From Nocardioides alcanivorans (GTDB lineage Bacteria > Actinomycetota > Actinomycetes > Propionibacteriales > Nocardioidaceae), in NCBI RefSeq assembly GCF_021555175.1, contig NZ_JAKGRW010000004.1, positions 153,627-217,626 on the forward strand: a stretch of DNA of 64,000 bases, read 5' to 3'. Below, piece after piece: positions 38,345-48,900 of this stretch. Below the pieces are notes generated by a model that was not told where the DNA came from, did no database searches, and worked only from the letters and a program-made list of their open reading frames with translations. The translations under genes and the position numbers were made by a program. The number at the start of each line of letters is the position of its first letter. Within the stretch, counting starts at the first letter, position 1.

Positions 38345-40079
38345 GTCGACCGGCTCACCGCGGTGGCGCTGCTCCTCGTGGCCGGGCAGGCGCTGCTTCG
38401 TGGGGTGCTCGCTGCGGGATCGTGGTTCTGGCAGGACGACTTCAGGCACCTCTTCCTGGCCCACGAGCTCGGCTTCACGCGGGAGTTCCTGGTGCGTGAC
38501 TACTCCGGCCACCTCGAGATCGGTCAGTACGTCGTCTACTGGTTGATCTCGGGAACCAGCGAGAGCTTCGGCGTCGCCGCAGCGGTGCTGGTGATGACCC
38601 AGGCGTTGGCCTCGATCCTTCTGTGGACGCTGCTGCGGACCCTCTTCCCTCGGTCCGCCTGGTTGCTGGTGCCATTCACTGCCTACCTCTTCACCCCGCT
38701 GGGGTTGATCACCGGCGCCTGGTTCGCGGCTGGACTGCAGGCTCTGCCACTGCAGGTCTTCCTCCTCGCCACGTTGCTCGGCCTGGTGCGGATGCAACGC
38801 GACTCCCGGCACCAGGTCGCCTGGGGCACGCTCCGCTGATCGCCCATGCAGCCGGCCTGCTCTTCTGGGAGAAGGCGCTGCTGATCCTGCCCGTGACAGT
38901 GGCCGTGCACCTGTTGGTGGTGTTCGCTGATCGGCCGCTGCTCAGTCGGCCGAGACAACTCCTACGCAGCTGGCGCTGGTGGGCGGCACACCTGGTGCTG
39001 TGGGTGGGCTATCTGGGCCTCTACCTCAACCTGACCACGACCGAGACCTTCTCCTCGCAGCGTGACCAGACCCTGGTGGAGGCATTCCACGCCACGGTTC
39101 TGCAGATGGCACTGCCCGGCGTGTTCGGCATCCCGTGGCACGTCGACGGGGCGTCCAACTCGCTCTACCCGGAGACCGGCGCCCTGATGGTGGCTCTCGC
39201 CGTGGTCGTCGTGCTGGCCCTGGTCACTGCGAGCGCAATCCGCAACGGGTGGCGAGCCTTCGAGGGCTGGCTCCTCGTCGCGGGGGTGCTCGCTGTCGAT
39301 TTCGCAGTACTGGCCACGGGACGACCGGACTTCCTCGGCCTGGTCGCCCGGGACCCGCGTTACGTCACCGACTGGTTGCCCGTGATGGTGATCGGTGCGT
39401 GCGCTGCCTTCGCGGTGCCACGCCTCGCGGCCGTGCGGCCCGTCGCGGTGGCCTGCGGCGGCCCGCAGCTGCGACGGCCGGGGTGTTCCTCGCGACGCTG
39501 ACGATGAGTGTGCAGTTGCTCCCGGTGGTGCAGCGTGACCAGGGTCTCGACTACGTCGACAGGCTGATGGCAGATTCGGAGGTGGCTGGCGACGCCCTCG
39601 TCTTCGCGACGATGTCGCCGGCTCCGGTGTCGATCAGCACCACCACACCGGAGGCGCTGGCAGCCGTCCAACGCGACGTCGTCTTCGACCAGCCCGGGAG
39701 CTCGGCGCTCGTGCCGGGCCCGACTGGCGCATTGGCGCCGCCACAGCTCCTGGAGGAGGTGCAGGCGCGGGGTCCGGGCGCCGACTGCGGCTGGCGGGTC
39801 CGGGACCGACCCACCGCGCTGACCGACATCGGCGACTCGGAACGTGATCGCCTGGTCCAGGTGGGACTGCTGCTCGACGAGCCGGTGGTGCTGCACCTGA
39901 GGATCGGCACGGTCGAGCAGGGAGTGGCCGTCGAGCCGGGGCTGCGCACCGTCTGGTTCCGGCTCCCGGCAGGGCCCGGTGATCTGAGTGCCTGGGTGAC
40001 GCCGTTGCCCGGATCGACCGCATCGGGTGATGGCCAGTGCGTGAGTGACGTCCGGGCGGGTGTGCCGTGGCTGGGTTGA
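38345..40079 (+). CDS. GT-C-like polytopic membrane protein (frameshifted)
   Basis: The first helix (LTAVALLLVAGQALLRG) is followed by an outer loop SWFWQDDFRHLFLAHELG, whose paired Asp residues resemble the catalytic loop of GT-C glycosyltransferases. Eight or more helices and a C-terminal outer domain follow. Frame breaks near 38823-38826 and around 39460-39480 each fit one lost base. The start is approximate, because the AftD-like frame runs straight into it. It probably transfers sugars from a lipid carrier at the outer membrane face; donor and acceptor are unknown. Confidence 0.55.
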
Positions 40080-41799
40080 GGGTCCGAGGGTTGGTCCTCG
40101 GGTGGGGGCTGCCACTGTTGTTGGCGGTGACGTTGCTCGGCCCGCTGCTGCTCGGTCGGGGCTACGCCCTGGTCGGCGACATGGTCTTCGTTCCGGACCA
40201 GCCCTGGAAGCCACGCTGGATCGGCGCTGACGGGTCGGTGCCGCGGGCGGTGCCGACCGACGCCGTCACCTGGGCACTGGGGACCGTGTTGCCGGGTGAC
40301 GTCGTACAGAAGTTGTTGCTCGTCCTCACGTTGACGCTCGCCGGTGCCGGCGCGGCGGCCCTGACCGCGCACCGTTCCACCGGCGCCAGGGCCGTCGCGA
40401 CCGTGCTGGCGGTGTGGAACCCGTTCGTGCACGAACGGCTGGCCATCGGCCACTGGGCGCTGCTCGTCGGCTACGCCATGTTGCCGTGGGTGGTCGTCGG
40501 TGCCCAACGCCTGCGGGCCCGTGAAGCGGGCGGCTGGCGAGCCGTGTGCTGGCCGCTCGCCCTGGCCGGCTTGACCAGTCCGACGGGTGGAGTGCTGGCA
40601 GCGTTCGTCCTGCTGGCCATGGTCGTACCCCGGCCGAGGCTCCTGGGTCCGGCGCTGGGCCTGGCCCTCGTGGTGAATCTTCCGTGGCTGCTGCCGGGGA
40701 TCGTCAACACCGCTGCCACCCCGGCCGACCCCTTCGGCGTCCAGGCCTTCGCGGCCCGGGCCGACTCACCCTGGGGCGTGCTGGGGTCGGTGCTCAGTCT
40801 GGGCGGCATCTGGAAGGAGTCGGTGGCCGTGGCTGCGCGTGACTCCTGGCTGCTCTCCGGCGTGGGGGTCGGCTTGTCACTGGCGGCATTCGCGGGCCTG
40901 GTGCTAGCGCGACGACGAGATCCAGCCGTGGCCGTGCCTCTCCTGAGCTTGGTCGGAGTCGGCCTCGTCCTCACTCTCCTCCCGACGGTCGGAGCGGGAG
41001 AGCGGGTCGCGGAGTGGTTGGTCACCACCATCCCCGGGGGTGGCCTGCTGCGGGACTCACAGAAGTGGATGGCAACTGGCGTTGCCGGGGCTCTGCTGGG
41101 GAGCGGCGGAGGCGGCCGACGCCGTGGGCCGCGTGGACCCGGGGTCGTGGCGCCCGGCCGGGGCCGTTGCTGGTGGCCTGGGCGGCGCTTCCGGTGCTGG
41201 TGCTCCCCACCACGGGCTGGGGTCTCGCCGGCACCCTGGCTCCCCACGCCTACCCGCAGGAGTGGCACGACGTCCGCAGTCAGCTGGAGCGGGCCGGTGC
41301 GGCCGACGGTCGCACGGTGGTGCTGCCGTTCGGGCTCTACCGTCGCTTCGACTGGAACGGTGGGCATGCCGTGCTGGATCCTGCGCCGCGGTTCTTTCCC
41401 GGCGACGTGATCACCGACGACTCCCTCGAGGTCGCCGGTGGCACGGTGGTGGGGAGGACGCGCTGGCCGCGGACATCCGACGGGTGCTCGACGACCGCGA
41501 CGCGTTGACCACGGTTGCTCCGCGACTCGGGGGTCTCGTGGGTGATCGCTCACGCCCACGACGGCAAGGTCGATGCCGTGCTGCCCGCAGGAGAGGTGGT
41601 GCACCGGGGTGACCGCCTCGTCGTGGTGCAGCTGACCGGAGCGGTGGACCCGACCGGTGACGACCAACGGGAGTGGCTCCTGGTCGTCGACCTCGGCGTC
41701 CTGGTGATCTTGGCCACGCTGATTCTCCCGTTGGGGCGGTTCCGCGGGTATAGTCACCGGCGGGAGAGCGACCAACACGTCCGCGGAGGGACTACATGA
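40067..41799 (+). CDS. Polytopic membrane protein beside DUF2613 (frameshifted)
   Basis: The family is not recognised with certainty. It begins with GTG inside the end of the previous gene (13-bp overlap). A first helix leads to an outer loop GDMVFVPDQPWKPRW, then about ten helices with ALTAHRSTGARAVATVLAVWNPFVHERLAIGHW. After about 41090 the frame is broken several times (41090-41170, 41451-41454 and near 41515), so the middle cannot be read safely. The end (QREWLLVVDLGVLVIL) is a helix. Its stop overlaps the DUF2613 ATG in ATGA. Position suggests a partner in arabinan or other surface-glycan assembly. Confidence 0.55.
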
Positions 41800-41945
41800 A
41801 CTCGATCATCTTCGGCCTCGTCGGGGCCGGGCTTGCCTCGGTCACGGTTGTGGGCGGTGTGCAGGCCTACCAGGCGGCGACCATCGACAAGGGCTCCGTC
41901 CCGACCATCGTCAACGGCGCCAACGTCACCTACGCCGACGACTGA
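41796..41945 (+). CDS. DUF2613-like small membrane protein
   Basis: The product is 49 residues: one hydrophobic helix (residues 4-20, IIFGLVGAGLASVTVVG) and a short outer tail with NGANVTYADD. DUF2613 proteins are small actinobacterial membrane proteins, and one is next to aftD in mycobacteria, which supports the call. It is translationally coupled to the upstream gene (ATGA) and preceded by GCGGAGGG. The function is unknown. Confidence 0.7.
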   Translation: MNSIIFGLVGAGLASVTVVGGVQAYQAATIDKGSVPTIVNGANVTYADD

Positions 41946-41970
41946 TTCGACCCTCTTCACCCACAGACAC

Positions 41971-42008
41971 CGACGTGGCCCCCGGGAAGGTTCCCGGGGG
42001 CCACGTCG
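41971..42008. terminator. Bidirectional terminator
   Basis: Perfect 18-bp arms (41971-41988 and 41991-42008) with GTGGCCCCCGGGAA core stand between the convergent DUF2613 and GT4 genes. Confidence 0.85.
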
Positions 42009-42026
42009 TCGTCCGGCTGAGCTGCG

Positions 42027-43145
42027 TCAGTTGCTCAGTGCCCTGCGCACCGCGGCGGTGGTGGCCTCCCACGTGAACTCGGCCGTGCGCAACTGCGCCT
42101 TGTGGCCGAGGTCCCTGCGCAGCTCGTCGTCGGCGAGCAGACGACGTACGGCGTCGATGAAGTCGGCCTCGTCGTGTGCCAGCAGCCCGGTGGTTCCGTC
42201 GAGGATCGAGTCGCGCACCCCGCCGGCGTCGGCGTAGGCGACGGAGGGCACGCCCACTTGGGCGGCCTCGATGATGCTCAGGCCCCAGCCCTCCTTCAAC
42301 GACGGGAGCAGGTGGATCCACGCCCGGCCGAGCTCGCGGTACTTCTCCGTCTCGCTGACGTGGCCGACGAGGGTGACAACATCGTCGACGCCCCGGCGCT
42401 TGGTCTCCTGACGCAGCTCCTGCTCCCACCAGCCGGAGCCGACCACTCGCAGGGTGAGGCCGGGGAAGTCGTCGCGCAGTGCGGCTGTCGCGGCCACGGC
42501 GTGCTCGACCCGCTTGTGCGGCACGAGCCGGCCCAACACCACGAGGCTCGGCTGTCGTGTCTGTTCCAGGCCGGGCAGCTCGGGGACCGGGTCGGTGCCG
42601 TTCCACGCCAGGCTGATCGCCTGCGGATCGACGCCCAGTTGGACCAACTCGGCACGGGTCACGTCGCTGACCGCGAGGTAGCGCAGCCCCCTGTTGACGC
42701 GTACGGCGACTCGCGACTCCATGAGCCAGCCCACCTTGGCCAGCACCGGCCCGACCACCGGCCACTGCTCCCGGTGCACGTGATGCACGAGTACGACGAC
42801 CCGTGCCTCGGTGAAGAGCCTGGCGAGGAACGGCATTCCGTTCTGCACCTCGACCACGGACGTCACCCGCCCGAGCTGCTTGGTCAACAGCAACCACGCG
42901 GCCCACAGGTAGACCGACAACCGGCCTCCGCGGCGGACGTAACGTACGCCGTTGCGCACCTCGCGCGGCACGCTTGCGCCATAGCGGGCGGTCACCACGG
43001 TGACGCGGTCCCCGCCCGCGGCCATGCGTTCGGCGACCTGTTGCAGCCAGCGTTCCGAGCCCCCGGCCTCGGGGTGCCACGGGTCGCGCCAGCTGAGGAA
43101 CGCCACATGATCCGAAGATCTGTCCATGCCTTTGGACGTCCGCAT
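42027..43145 (-). CDS. Glycosyltransferase family 4
   Basis: This 372-residue GT-B enzyme opens with WRDPWHPEAGGSERWLQQVAERM, the N-terminal acceptor/donor cleft loop of GT4. The C-terminal domain has VVLGRLVPHKRVEHAVAA and PSLKEGWGLSIIEAAQVGVP, the EX7E nucleotide-sugar motif. It acts in the cytoplasm on a surface glycan or glycolipid precursor. ATG 43145 is chosen; ATG 43127 is an alternative. It is divergent from the methyltransferase gene, with only 48 bp between starts. Confidence 0.9.
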   Translation of the reverse strand: MRTSKGMDRSSDHVAFLSWRDPWHPEAGGSERWLQQVAERMAAGGDRVTVVTARYGASVPREVRNGVRYVRRGGRLSVYLWAAWLLLTKQLGRVTSVVEVQNGMPFLARLFTEARVVVLVHHVHREQWPVVGPVLAKVGWLMESRVAVRVNRGLRYLAVSDVTRAELVQLGVDPQAISLAWNGTDPVPELPGLEQTRQPSLVVLGRLVPHKRVEHAVAATAALRDDFPGLTLRVVGSGWWEQELRQETKRRGVDDVVTLVGHVSETEKYRELGRAWIHLLPSLKEGWGLSIIEAAQVGVPSVAYADAGGVRDSILDGTTGLLAHDEADFIDAVRRLLADDELRRDLGHKAQLRTAEFTWEATTAAVRRALSN

Positions 43146-43180
43146 GAGTCTCCCTCCCCAAGCGAAGCAGTACCAGACAG

Positions 43181-43186
43181 TAACAT
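43181..43186 (+). promoter_or_regulatory. -10 box of a leaderless methyltransferase promoter
   Basis: TAACAT ends 7 bases before GTG 43194, the same geometry as at pyk and polA. No Shine-Dalgarno sequence is present. Confidence 0.5.
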
Positions 43187-43193
43187 TCCTCAC

Positions 43194-43985
43194 GTGACCA
43201 AGGGACCCCTCGCAACGCGTCGTGCTGGATCGGGTGACGATCTGCGCCGCAGCGTCCGCCTCTTCCGCTCCTTCCTGACCGAGCAGACCGACCCGGTCGG
43301 CTTCTACAGCCTGATCGCGGAGGACGCAGTCACGTTGATGTCGCGGCACACGACGCTGGCCGGCAAGAGTGTCATCGACTTCGGCGGCGGTCCCGGGTTC
43401 TACTCCGAGGCCTTCGCGCGACACGGTGCCCGGTCGGTGGTGGTGGACGCCGACCACGCAGAGATCACCTCGCACCGTCGCCATCCGCTCTCGGTGCAGG
43501 CGCTGGCCGAGGCTGCTCCGTTCGGTGAGGGAAGCGTCGACATCGTCTTCTCCAGCAATCTGCTCGAGCACGTGCCCGACCTGCCGGCGGTCGCGGACCG
43601 GATGGCGAGCGCCGTACGCCCGGGAGGGCTGGTCGTGCTGAGCTACACGGCGTGGCTCGGTCCGTGGGGTGGGCACGAGACGTCGCCGTGGCACTACTTC
43701 GGTGGTCACCGAGCCGCGCGCCGTTATGCACGCAAGCACGGCAAGGCGCCGAAGAACGTCTTCGGCGAGTCGATGTATGCCGCGTCCGTGGCAGAAGGGC
43801 TGCGTTGGGCGAGGCAGTCGACGACCCTGGAGCTCTTGGAGGCGCGTCCCCGCTATCTCCCTCCCTGGTCACGTTTCCTGTTGCGGGTCCCGGTGGTGCG
43901 TGAATTCCTCACCTGGAACCTGTGGCTCGTCCTGCGCCGGGTTGGCAACGATCGGGACACGGCCGAGCCGAAGTGGGGCAATTGA
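43194..43985 (+). CDS. Class I SAM-dependent methyltransferase
   Basis: This 263-residue protein carries motif I VIDFGGGPGFYSEAF, an acidic strand VVVDADH, motif II SVDIVFSSNLLEHVPD and PGGLVVLSY. The pairing with a GT4 gene in a divergent layout is common in glycan clusters, where such enzymes methylate a sugar or lipid carrier. The C-terminal third is basic and aromatic (RARPRYLPPWSRFL-like), perhaps for membrane contact. The acceptor is unknown. Confidence 0.85.
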   Translation: MTKGPLATRRAGSGDDLRRSVRLFRSFLTEQTDPVGFYSLIAEDAVTLMSRHTTLAGKSVIDFGGGPGFYSEAFARHGARSVVVDADHAEITSHRRHPLSVQALAEAAPFGEGSVDIVFSSNLLEHVPDLPAVADRMASAVRPGGLVVLSYTAWLGPWGGHETSPWHYFGGHRAARRYARKHGKAPKNVFGESMYAASVAEGLRWARQSTTLELLEARPRYLPPWSRFLLRVPVVREFLTWNLWLVLRRVGNDRDTAEPKWGN

Positions 43986-44082
43986 CCTGTGATGTTGCTA
44001 ACATCACGGCGCCGCGTGGCAGCGCGGCGCGATGGGCATCGCCGGGTCGGCGGTACCCACCACGTCCGTAGGGAGGGGCATC

Positions 44083-45024
44083 ATGCGCGGTAAGACAAGC
44101 CAGATCCTGATTGGTGTCGGGATTTTCTTGGTGGTGGTGGCGGCGCTCCTGCGCTTCTACGCCTACGACAAGTTGGCGGTGGCGCCGATCGACCAGAACT
44201 CGGTGAACGTCCTGGTGGGCCCCGATGCCAATCTCTTCGACACGGGGTCGCTCAGCAACATCACGACCGACCTGACGACGACGGCGAAGACGGTCGGCCT
44301 GATCAAGGAGACCGAGAACGCGCCCGACGGTGTGGTGGTGTGGGAGACCAGCACGTCGACGAGGAGCACCGACGGTGTCGTCCGGTCGCGCAGCATCGAG
44401 CGGATCGCGTTCGACGCCCACACCGGCGAGGCGGTGAACTGCTGCGGCGAGTTCCAAGGTGACGTGGAAGGGGCCAACGAGGAGGTCAAGCGGGACGGAC
44501 TGCTCGTGAAGTTCCCCTTCAACACCGAGAAGAAGACCTACGAGTGGTGGGATGCCGACCTCGGTGAGGCGGTGCCGATCCGATACGTCAAGGAGGAGGA
44601 CGTCGAGGGACTGGGCACCTACAAGTTCACCCAGACGATCGAGCCCACGGTCACCGCCACCCAGGAGGTGCCGGCCAGCGTCATCGGTGAAGACGCCGAA
44701 GGCAACGTCGATGCCGAGATGACCTACTCCAACATCCGCACGTTGTGGGTGGAGCCGCGCACCGGAGTGGTGATCAAGCGGTTGGAGCAGCAATACAACA
44801 CCATCCGCTACGACGGTGAGGACCGCGTGGTCACCACCGACGTCGACACCCAGTTCGATGCGAAGACGATCAAGGAGAACGTCGACACCTACGGCTCGTT
44901 GAGCACCATGCTCTTCCTGCTGCGCACGCTGCTCCCGCTGATCTTCCTGATCCTGGGCGTGGCGCTCCTCGCCTGGGCGGTCGTGCGGATGCGCCGCAGC
45001 GGCGGCGAGCACGCCGAGGCCTGA
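44083..45024 (+). CDS. DUF3068 (PorA-like) membrane-anchored outer protein
   Basis: This 313-residue protein has a single N-terminal helix (residues 7-25), a large soluble outer domain and a C-terminal helix (about 278-303) with a basic tail. The text TEKKTYEWWDADLGEAVPIRY and TYSNIRTLWVEPRTGVVIKR fits the actinobacterial DUF3068 family. ATG 44083 is preceded by AGGGAGG. The function is unknown; its place among glycan genes suggests an envelope role. It is not frameshifted. Confidence 0.8.
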   Translation: MRGKTSQILIGVGIFLVVVAALLRFYAYDKLAVAPIDQNSVNVLVGPDANLFDTGSLSNITTDLTTTAKTVGLIKETENAPDGVVVWETSTSTRSTDGVVRSRSIERIAFDAHTGEAVNCCGEFQGDVEGANEEVKRDGLLVKFPFNTEKKTYEWWDADLGEAVPIRYVKEEDVEGLGTYKFTQTIEPTVTATQEVPASVIGEDAEGNVDAEMTYSNIRTLWVEPRTGVVIKRLEQQYNTIRYDGEDRVVTTDVDTQFDAKTIKENVDTYGSLSTMLFLLRTLLPLIFLILGVALLAWAVVRMRRSGGEHAEA

Positions 45025-45048
45025 GCCCGTCGGGGCCGGCCGGCTGCG

Positions 45049-45894
45049 TCAATGACGGAGTCGGTCGGCTACGAAGATCGCCGTACCCGGGGTCAACAGG
45101 CCCCGGGTACGCGACCAGCCGCCCCAGACCCGCTCATGGTCCTCGGGCCACTGGGGTTCGATGAAACGGGTCAGCGCCAGGCCGGCCCCGGTGAGCAGGT
45201 CGATCCAGTCACCGATGGTGCGGTGGTGCTCGACGTAGGCGACATCGCCGGTGACGTCGTCCACCTCGACGTACGGCGTGCGGTCCCAGTAGGACTGTGA
45301 CGCAACCAGCCCCTCGGGGCCGGGGTCGTCGGGAAACATCCACCGCGTCGGATGGGTCACCGAGAAGGCGAACCGCCCTTCGGCCCGGAGCACCCGTGAG
45401 ATCTCCTCGAGCAGCCGCTCGCCATCGGCGACGAACTGCAGCGCGCCGAACGACGAGAAGACGATGTCGAAACTCTCGGCCGCGAAGGGGAGCGCGGTCG
45501 CGGTCGCCTGCACGGAGGGCACCTTCACGCCCGTGGCGTCATCGATGCGCAGCGAATGCTGCAACTGCCGGTGGGAGAGATCCAGGCCGACAGCCCGGCC
45601 GCCGTTCGAGCAGACCCAGCGCGAACACTGTCCGGCGCCGGAACCGAGCTCGAGCACGTCCAGGCTGTGCACGTCGCCGAGGGCTCCGACTTCCTTCTCG
45701 GAGGTTCCCTCTGGGCCCCAGACGAATCCGATGTCTCCGAGAAAGGCCCCGTGCGTGGCCTGGTACTCGTCTGCGTAGCGGTCCCAGTCGCGGCGATTGG
45801 CTCGGCGGGACTCGTCCTCGTCGGCTGGCCGACGCTCCGCCGTCACGGGCGGGTGAGCTGGTGCTTCCACGCGGACAAGAGTACGGCGCGCCAC
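45049..45894 (-). CDS. Class I SAM-dependent methyltransferase
   Basis: The product is 281 residues. Motif I is VLELGSGAGQCSRWV, followed by GLDLSHRQL, DIVFSSFGALQFV and RFAFSVTHPTRWM, which fit the UbiE/Methyltransf_11 type found in actinobacteria. The start is GTG 45894; the first 30 residues are Pro/Arg-rich and may be poorly conserved. It converges with DUF3068, with 24 bp between stops. The substrate is unknown. Confidence 0.85.
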   Translation of the reverse strand: MARRTLVRVEAPAHPPVTAERRPADEDESRRANRRDWDRYADEYQATHGAFLGDIGFVWGPEGTSEKEVGALGDVHSLDVLELGSGAGQCSRWVCSNGGRAVGLDLSHRQLQHSLRIDDATGVKVPSVQATATALPFAAESFDIVFSSFGALQFVADGERLLEEISRVLRAEGRFAFSVTHPTRWMFPDDPGPEGLVASQSYWDRTPYVEVDDVTGDVAYVEHHRTIGDWIDLLTGAGLALTRFIEPQWPEDHERVWGGWSRTRGLLTPGTAIFVADRLRH

Positions 45895-45907
45895 CTGCGG
45901 AAATGGC

Positions 45908-45940
45908 GGACGGGGCGCCGGCAGCGCCGGCGCCCCGTCC
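45908..45940 (-). terminator. Terminator of the secreted Ca-repeat protein gene
   Basis: A perfect 15-bp GC stem (45908-45922 and 45926-45940) with loop AGC lies 16 bp beyond the minus-strand stop at 45957. Confidence 0.8.
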
Positions 45941-45956
45941 TGGGCTGTGCAGTCGC

Positions 45957-48900
45957 TCAGAACAACCTGGGCATGATCACGCGCGGGTTGAGGGGACCGG
46001 AGGTGTAGCGAGTCGGGTCGGAGCCCTTCTTCACCTCACGTCCGTCGCTCTTGCCACCACGGTCGGTGTCCCAGTGCGTCGGGTCGGTCTTCCGCTTCTT
46101 GTAGCGCTTGTTCTTCGAACCGGTCCGTTCCTGCTTGTCGGTCAGGCCATCGCCGTCGGTGTCCTTCTTCGTCGGGTCGGTCATCACCTTCCCGATCCGG
46201 TAGGACTTCTTCTTCGTCAGCACCTTCTGCTTGACCTTGAAGCCCTTGCGCTCCTTGCCGTCGTTGATGCCGTCGCCGTCGGTGTCCTTGTTGTTCGGGT
46301 TGGTGAAGACCTTGCCGATGTTCTTGGCCTTCTTGCCCTTCTTGGCGACCTTCTGCTTGATCTTGAAGCCCTTGACCTCGACGCCGTCGTTGATGCCGTC
46401 ACCGTCGGTGTCCTTGTTCAAGGGGTTGGTCGGCAACTTGCCGTACTTCGTGTTGGCGGAGCCCTTGACCTCCTGGAAGTCGGTCAGGCCGTCACCGTCG
46501 GTGTCCTTCTTCCGCGGGTCCGTGCCCAGCTCGGCCTCCTCGTCGTCGGTGAGGCCGTCGCCGTCGGTGTCGACGGGGAGTCCGTCGACGGTGAACCCGA
46601 CCTCGGCGGGGTCGGACTCGTTGCCGGCCTCGTCACTCTGGGTGACCTCCACGGTGTGCGGGCCGTTGGCGAGCGGCGTGGAGATGTCGAACGACCAGTT
46701 GCCATCCGGCCCGACGGTGCTGGTGCCGGCAGGGGAGCCGTCAACGGTGACCGCGATCGTGGCGCCGGGTTCGCCGGTGCCGGTGACGGTCGGAGTCGTG
46801 TCGGTGACCGTGTCGCCCTCACTCGGGCTGGTGATCACCGGCTGGGCCGGCGCTTCGGTGTCGACGGTGAAGGTGACGTCGTCCGTGGTGCCGTTGCCCT
46901 CGACGGTGACGGTGTGCTCGCCCTCGGTGAGGTCGGCGCCGGGAGTGTGCGACCAGTTGCCGTCCTGGTCGACGGGGACGGTGACCGGGTCGCCGTCGTC
47001 GATGGTGACGGTCACGTCGGTGCCCGGCTCGCCGGTGCCGGTGATCTCCGGGGTGGCGTCCGCGATCTGGTCGCCGTCGGCGGGGCTGGTGATCACGGTG
47101 TCGGCCACGGTTGCGGCGCCCACGGTGAAGTCAACGCTGTCGGCGTCGGACGTGTTGCCCGCCTCGTCCGTCTGGGTCACCGTGATCGTGTGGGGTCCCG
47201 GGGCCAGTGGCGTGGTGAGAGTGAGCTCCCAGTTGCCGCTGCTGTCGACGATCGGGGAGCCGACGAGGTTGCCGTCGACCTCGACCGCGACCGTGGCGCC
47301 GGGTTCGCCGGTGCCGGTGACGGTCGGAGTCGGGTTGGCCGTCGTGGAGCCGTCGGCAGGTGCGGTGATGGCCGGTGCCTCGGGGGCCTCGGTGTCGACG
47401 GTGAAGGTGACGTCGTCCGTGGTGCCGTTGCCCTCGACGGTGACGGTGTGCTCGCCGTCGCTGAGGTCGGCGTCGGGGGTGTGGGCCCAGTTGCCGTCTG
47501 CGTCCACATCGACGGTGACCGGGTCGCCGTCGTCGATGGTGACGGTGATCTGGGTGTCGGGTTCGCCGGTGCCGGTGATTTCCGGAGTGGCGTCGTTGAT
47601 CACGTCACCTTCGGCTGGGCTGATGATCACGGTGTCCGACGGGGCCGCGGAGTCGATCGTGAAGTCCCGGGTGTCGTCCACACCGACGCCGTTGGCGTCA
47701 CCGTCGACGGTCACGGTGTAGTCCCCGTCGGGCAGATCGGTGTCGGGAGTGAAGGTCCAGTTGCCGTCAGGACCGGCCGTGACGGTGCCCGTGGCGACGT
47801 CGGTGGTGCCGTCGCTGATGGTCACGACGACGTCGCGGTTGGGCTCGGTCGTGCCGGTCACCGTCGGCGTGGTGTCGCTGGTCGTGCTACCGGCGGCCGG
47901 GGTCACGATCGTGGTGGCAGCCGGCGAGTTGGCGTCGTTGGGGTTCGTCTGGTTGTCGATCTCGTCGCCGTCGTTGATGCCGTCGCCGTCGGTGTCGGCC
48001 TCGTTGGGGTTGGTCGGCTCGTTGTCGAAGTCGTCATTCTCGGAGCCGGTGACCTCCTCGCCGTTGGTGAGGCCGTCTCCGTCGTTGTCGGAGTCGAAGT
48101 CGTTGGTGCCGTCACCGTCGGTGTCGGGATTGTTGGGGTCGGTGCCGGTGAGGTCGATCTCCTGGCTGTCGGTGAGGCCGTCTCCGTCGGTGTCGGCTTC
48201 GTTCGGGTTGGTCGGCTCGTTGTCGTAGAGATTGTTCTCGGAGCCGGTGACCTCCTCGCCGTCGGTGAGGCCGTCTCCGTCGGAGTCGGCCTCCAGCGGG
48301 TCGGTCGGTTCGTTGCCGAACGGGTTCTCCGTGCCGTGGACCTCCTCGTAGTCGGAGAGTCCGTCGCCGTCGGTGTCGGGGTTGTTCGGATCGGTACCGA
48401 GCTCGTCCTCCTCCTCGTCGGAGAGCCCGTCGCCGTCGGAGTCGATCGGTGCCACTGGGCACTCGACGCCGCCGGTGGGGGCGGTCGCCTTGACGTGCAG
48501 GGGGACCAGGCTGAGGTCGACATCGGCAACTGCGGGCACCCCCGGAAGAACGGCGAGCACCTTGAGCTGGATCCGCAGCAGCGACTGCAGATCGGCCTCA
48601 CCCGTGGCGCCGTTCGACTGGTCGGTCGGGGAGAAGGCTGTGATCTTCAGGTCGACCAGCGGGTTGGGTACGGCGACGTCCACAGGAGTGCCGTTGAGGG
48701 GAATCGGAATCTCCGTGGACCCCAGGTGCGCCACCACGATGGGCGGATCGACGAATCCAGCGGTCCCGGTGGTGCCGTTGGAGGTGGCCCGAAGGGTGAC
48801 CGGCGAGGTCACCTCGACGCGCACCGTGCCGCCGAGGAGCCCGATGTCGCCCACGGTGGCCTTCGCGGTGGAGACTACGTCGGAGGCATCGTCGCCGTCG

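Noticed and set aside
46000..48450. CRISPR-like tandem repeats
   Set aside because: The repeated bases encode DxDGDG and Ig-like protein repeats in one long minus-strand frame with variable spacing; there are no cas genes.
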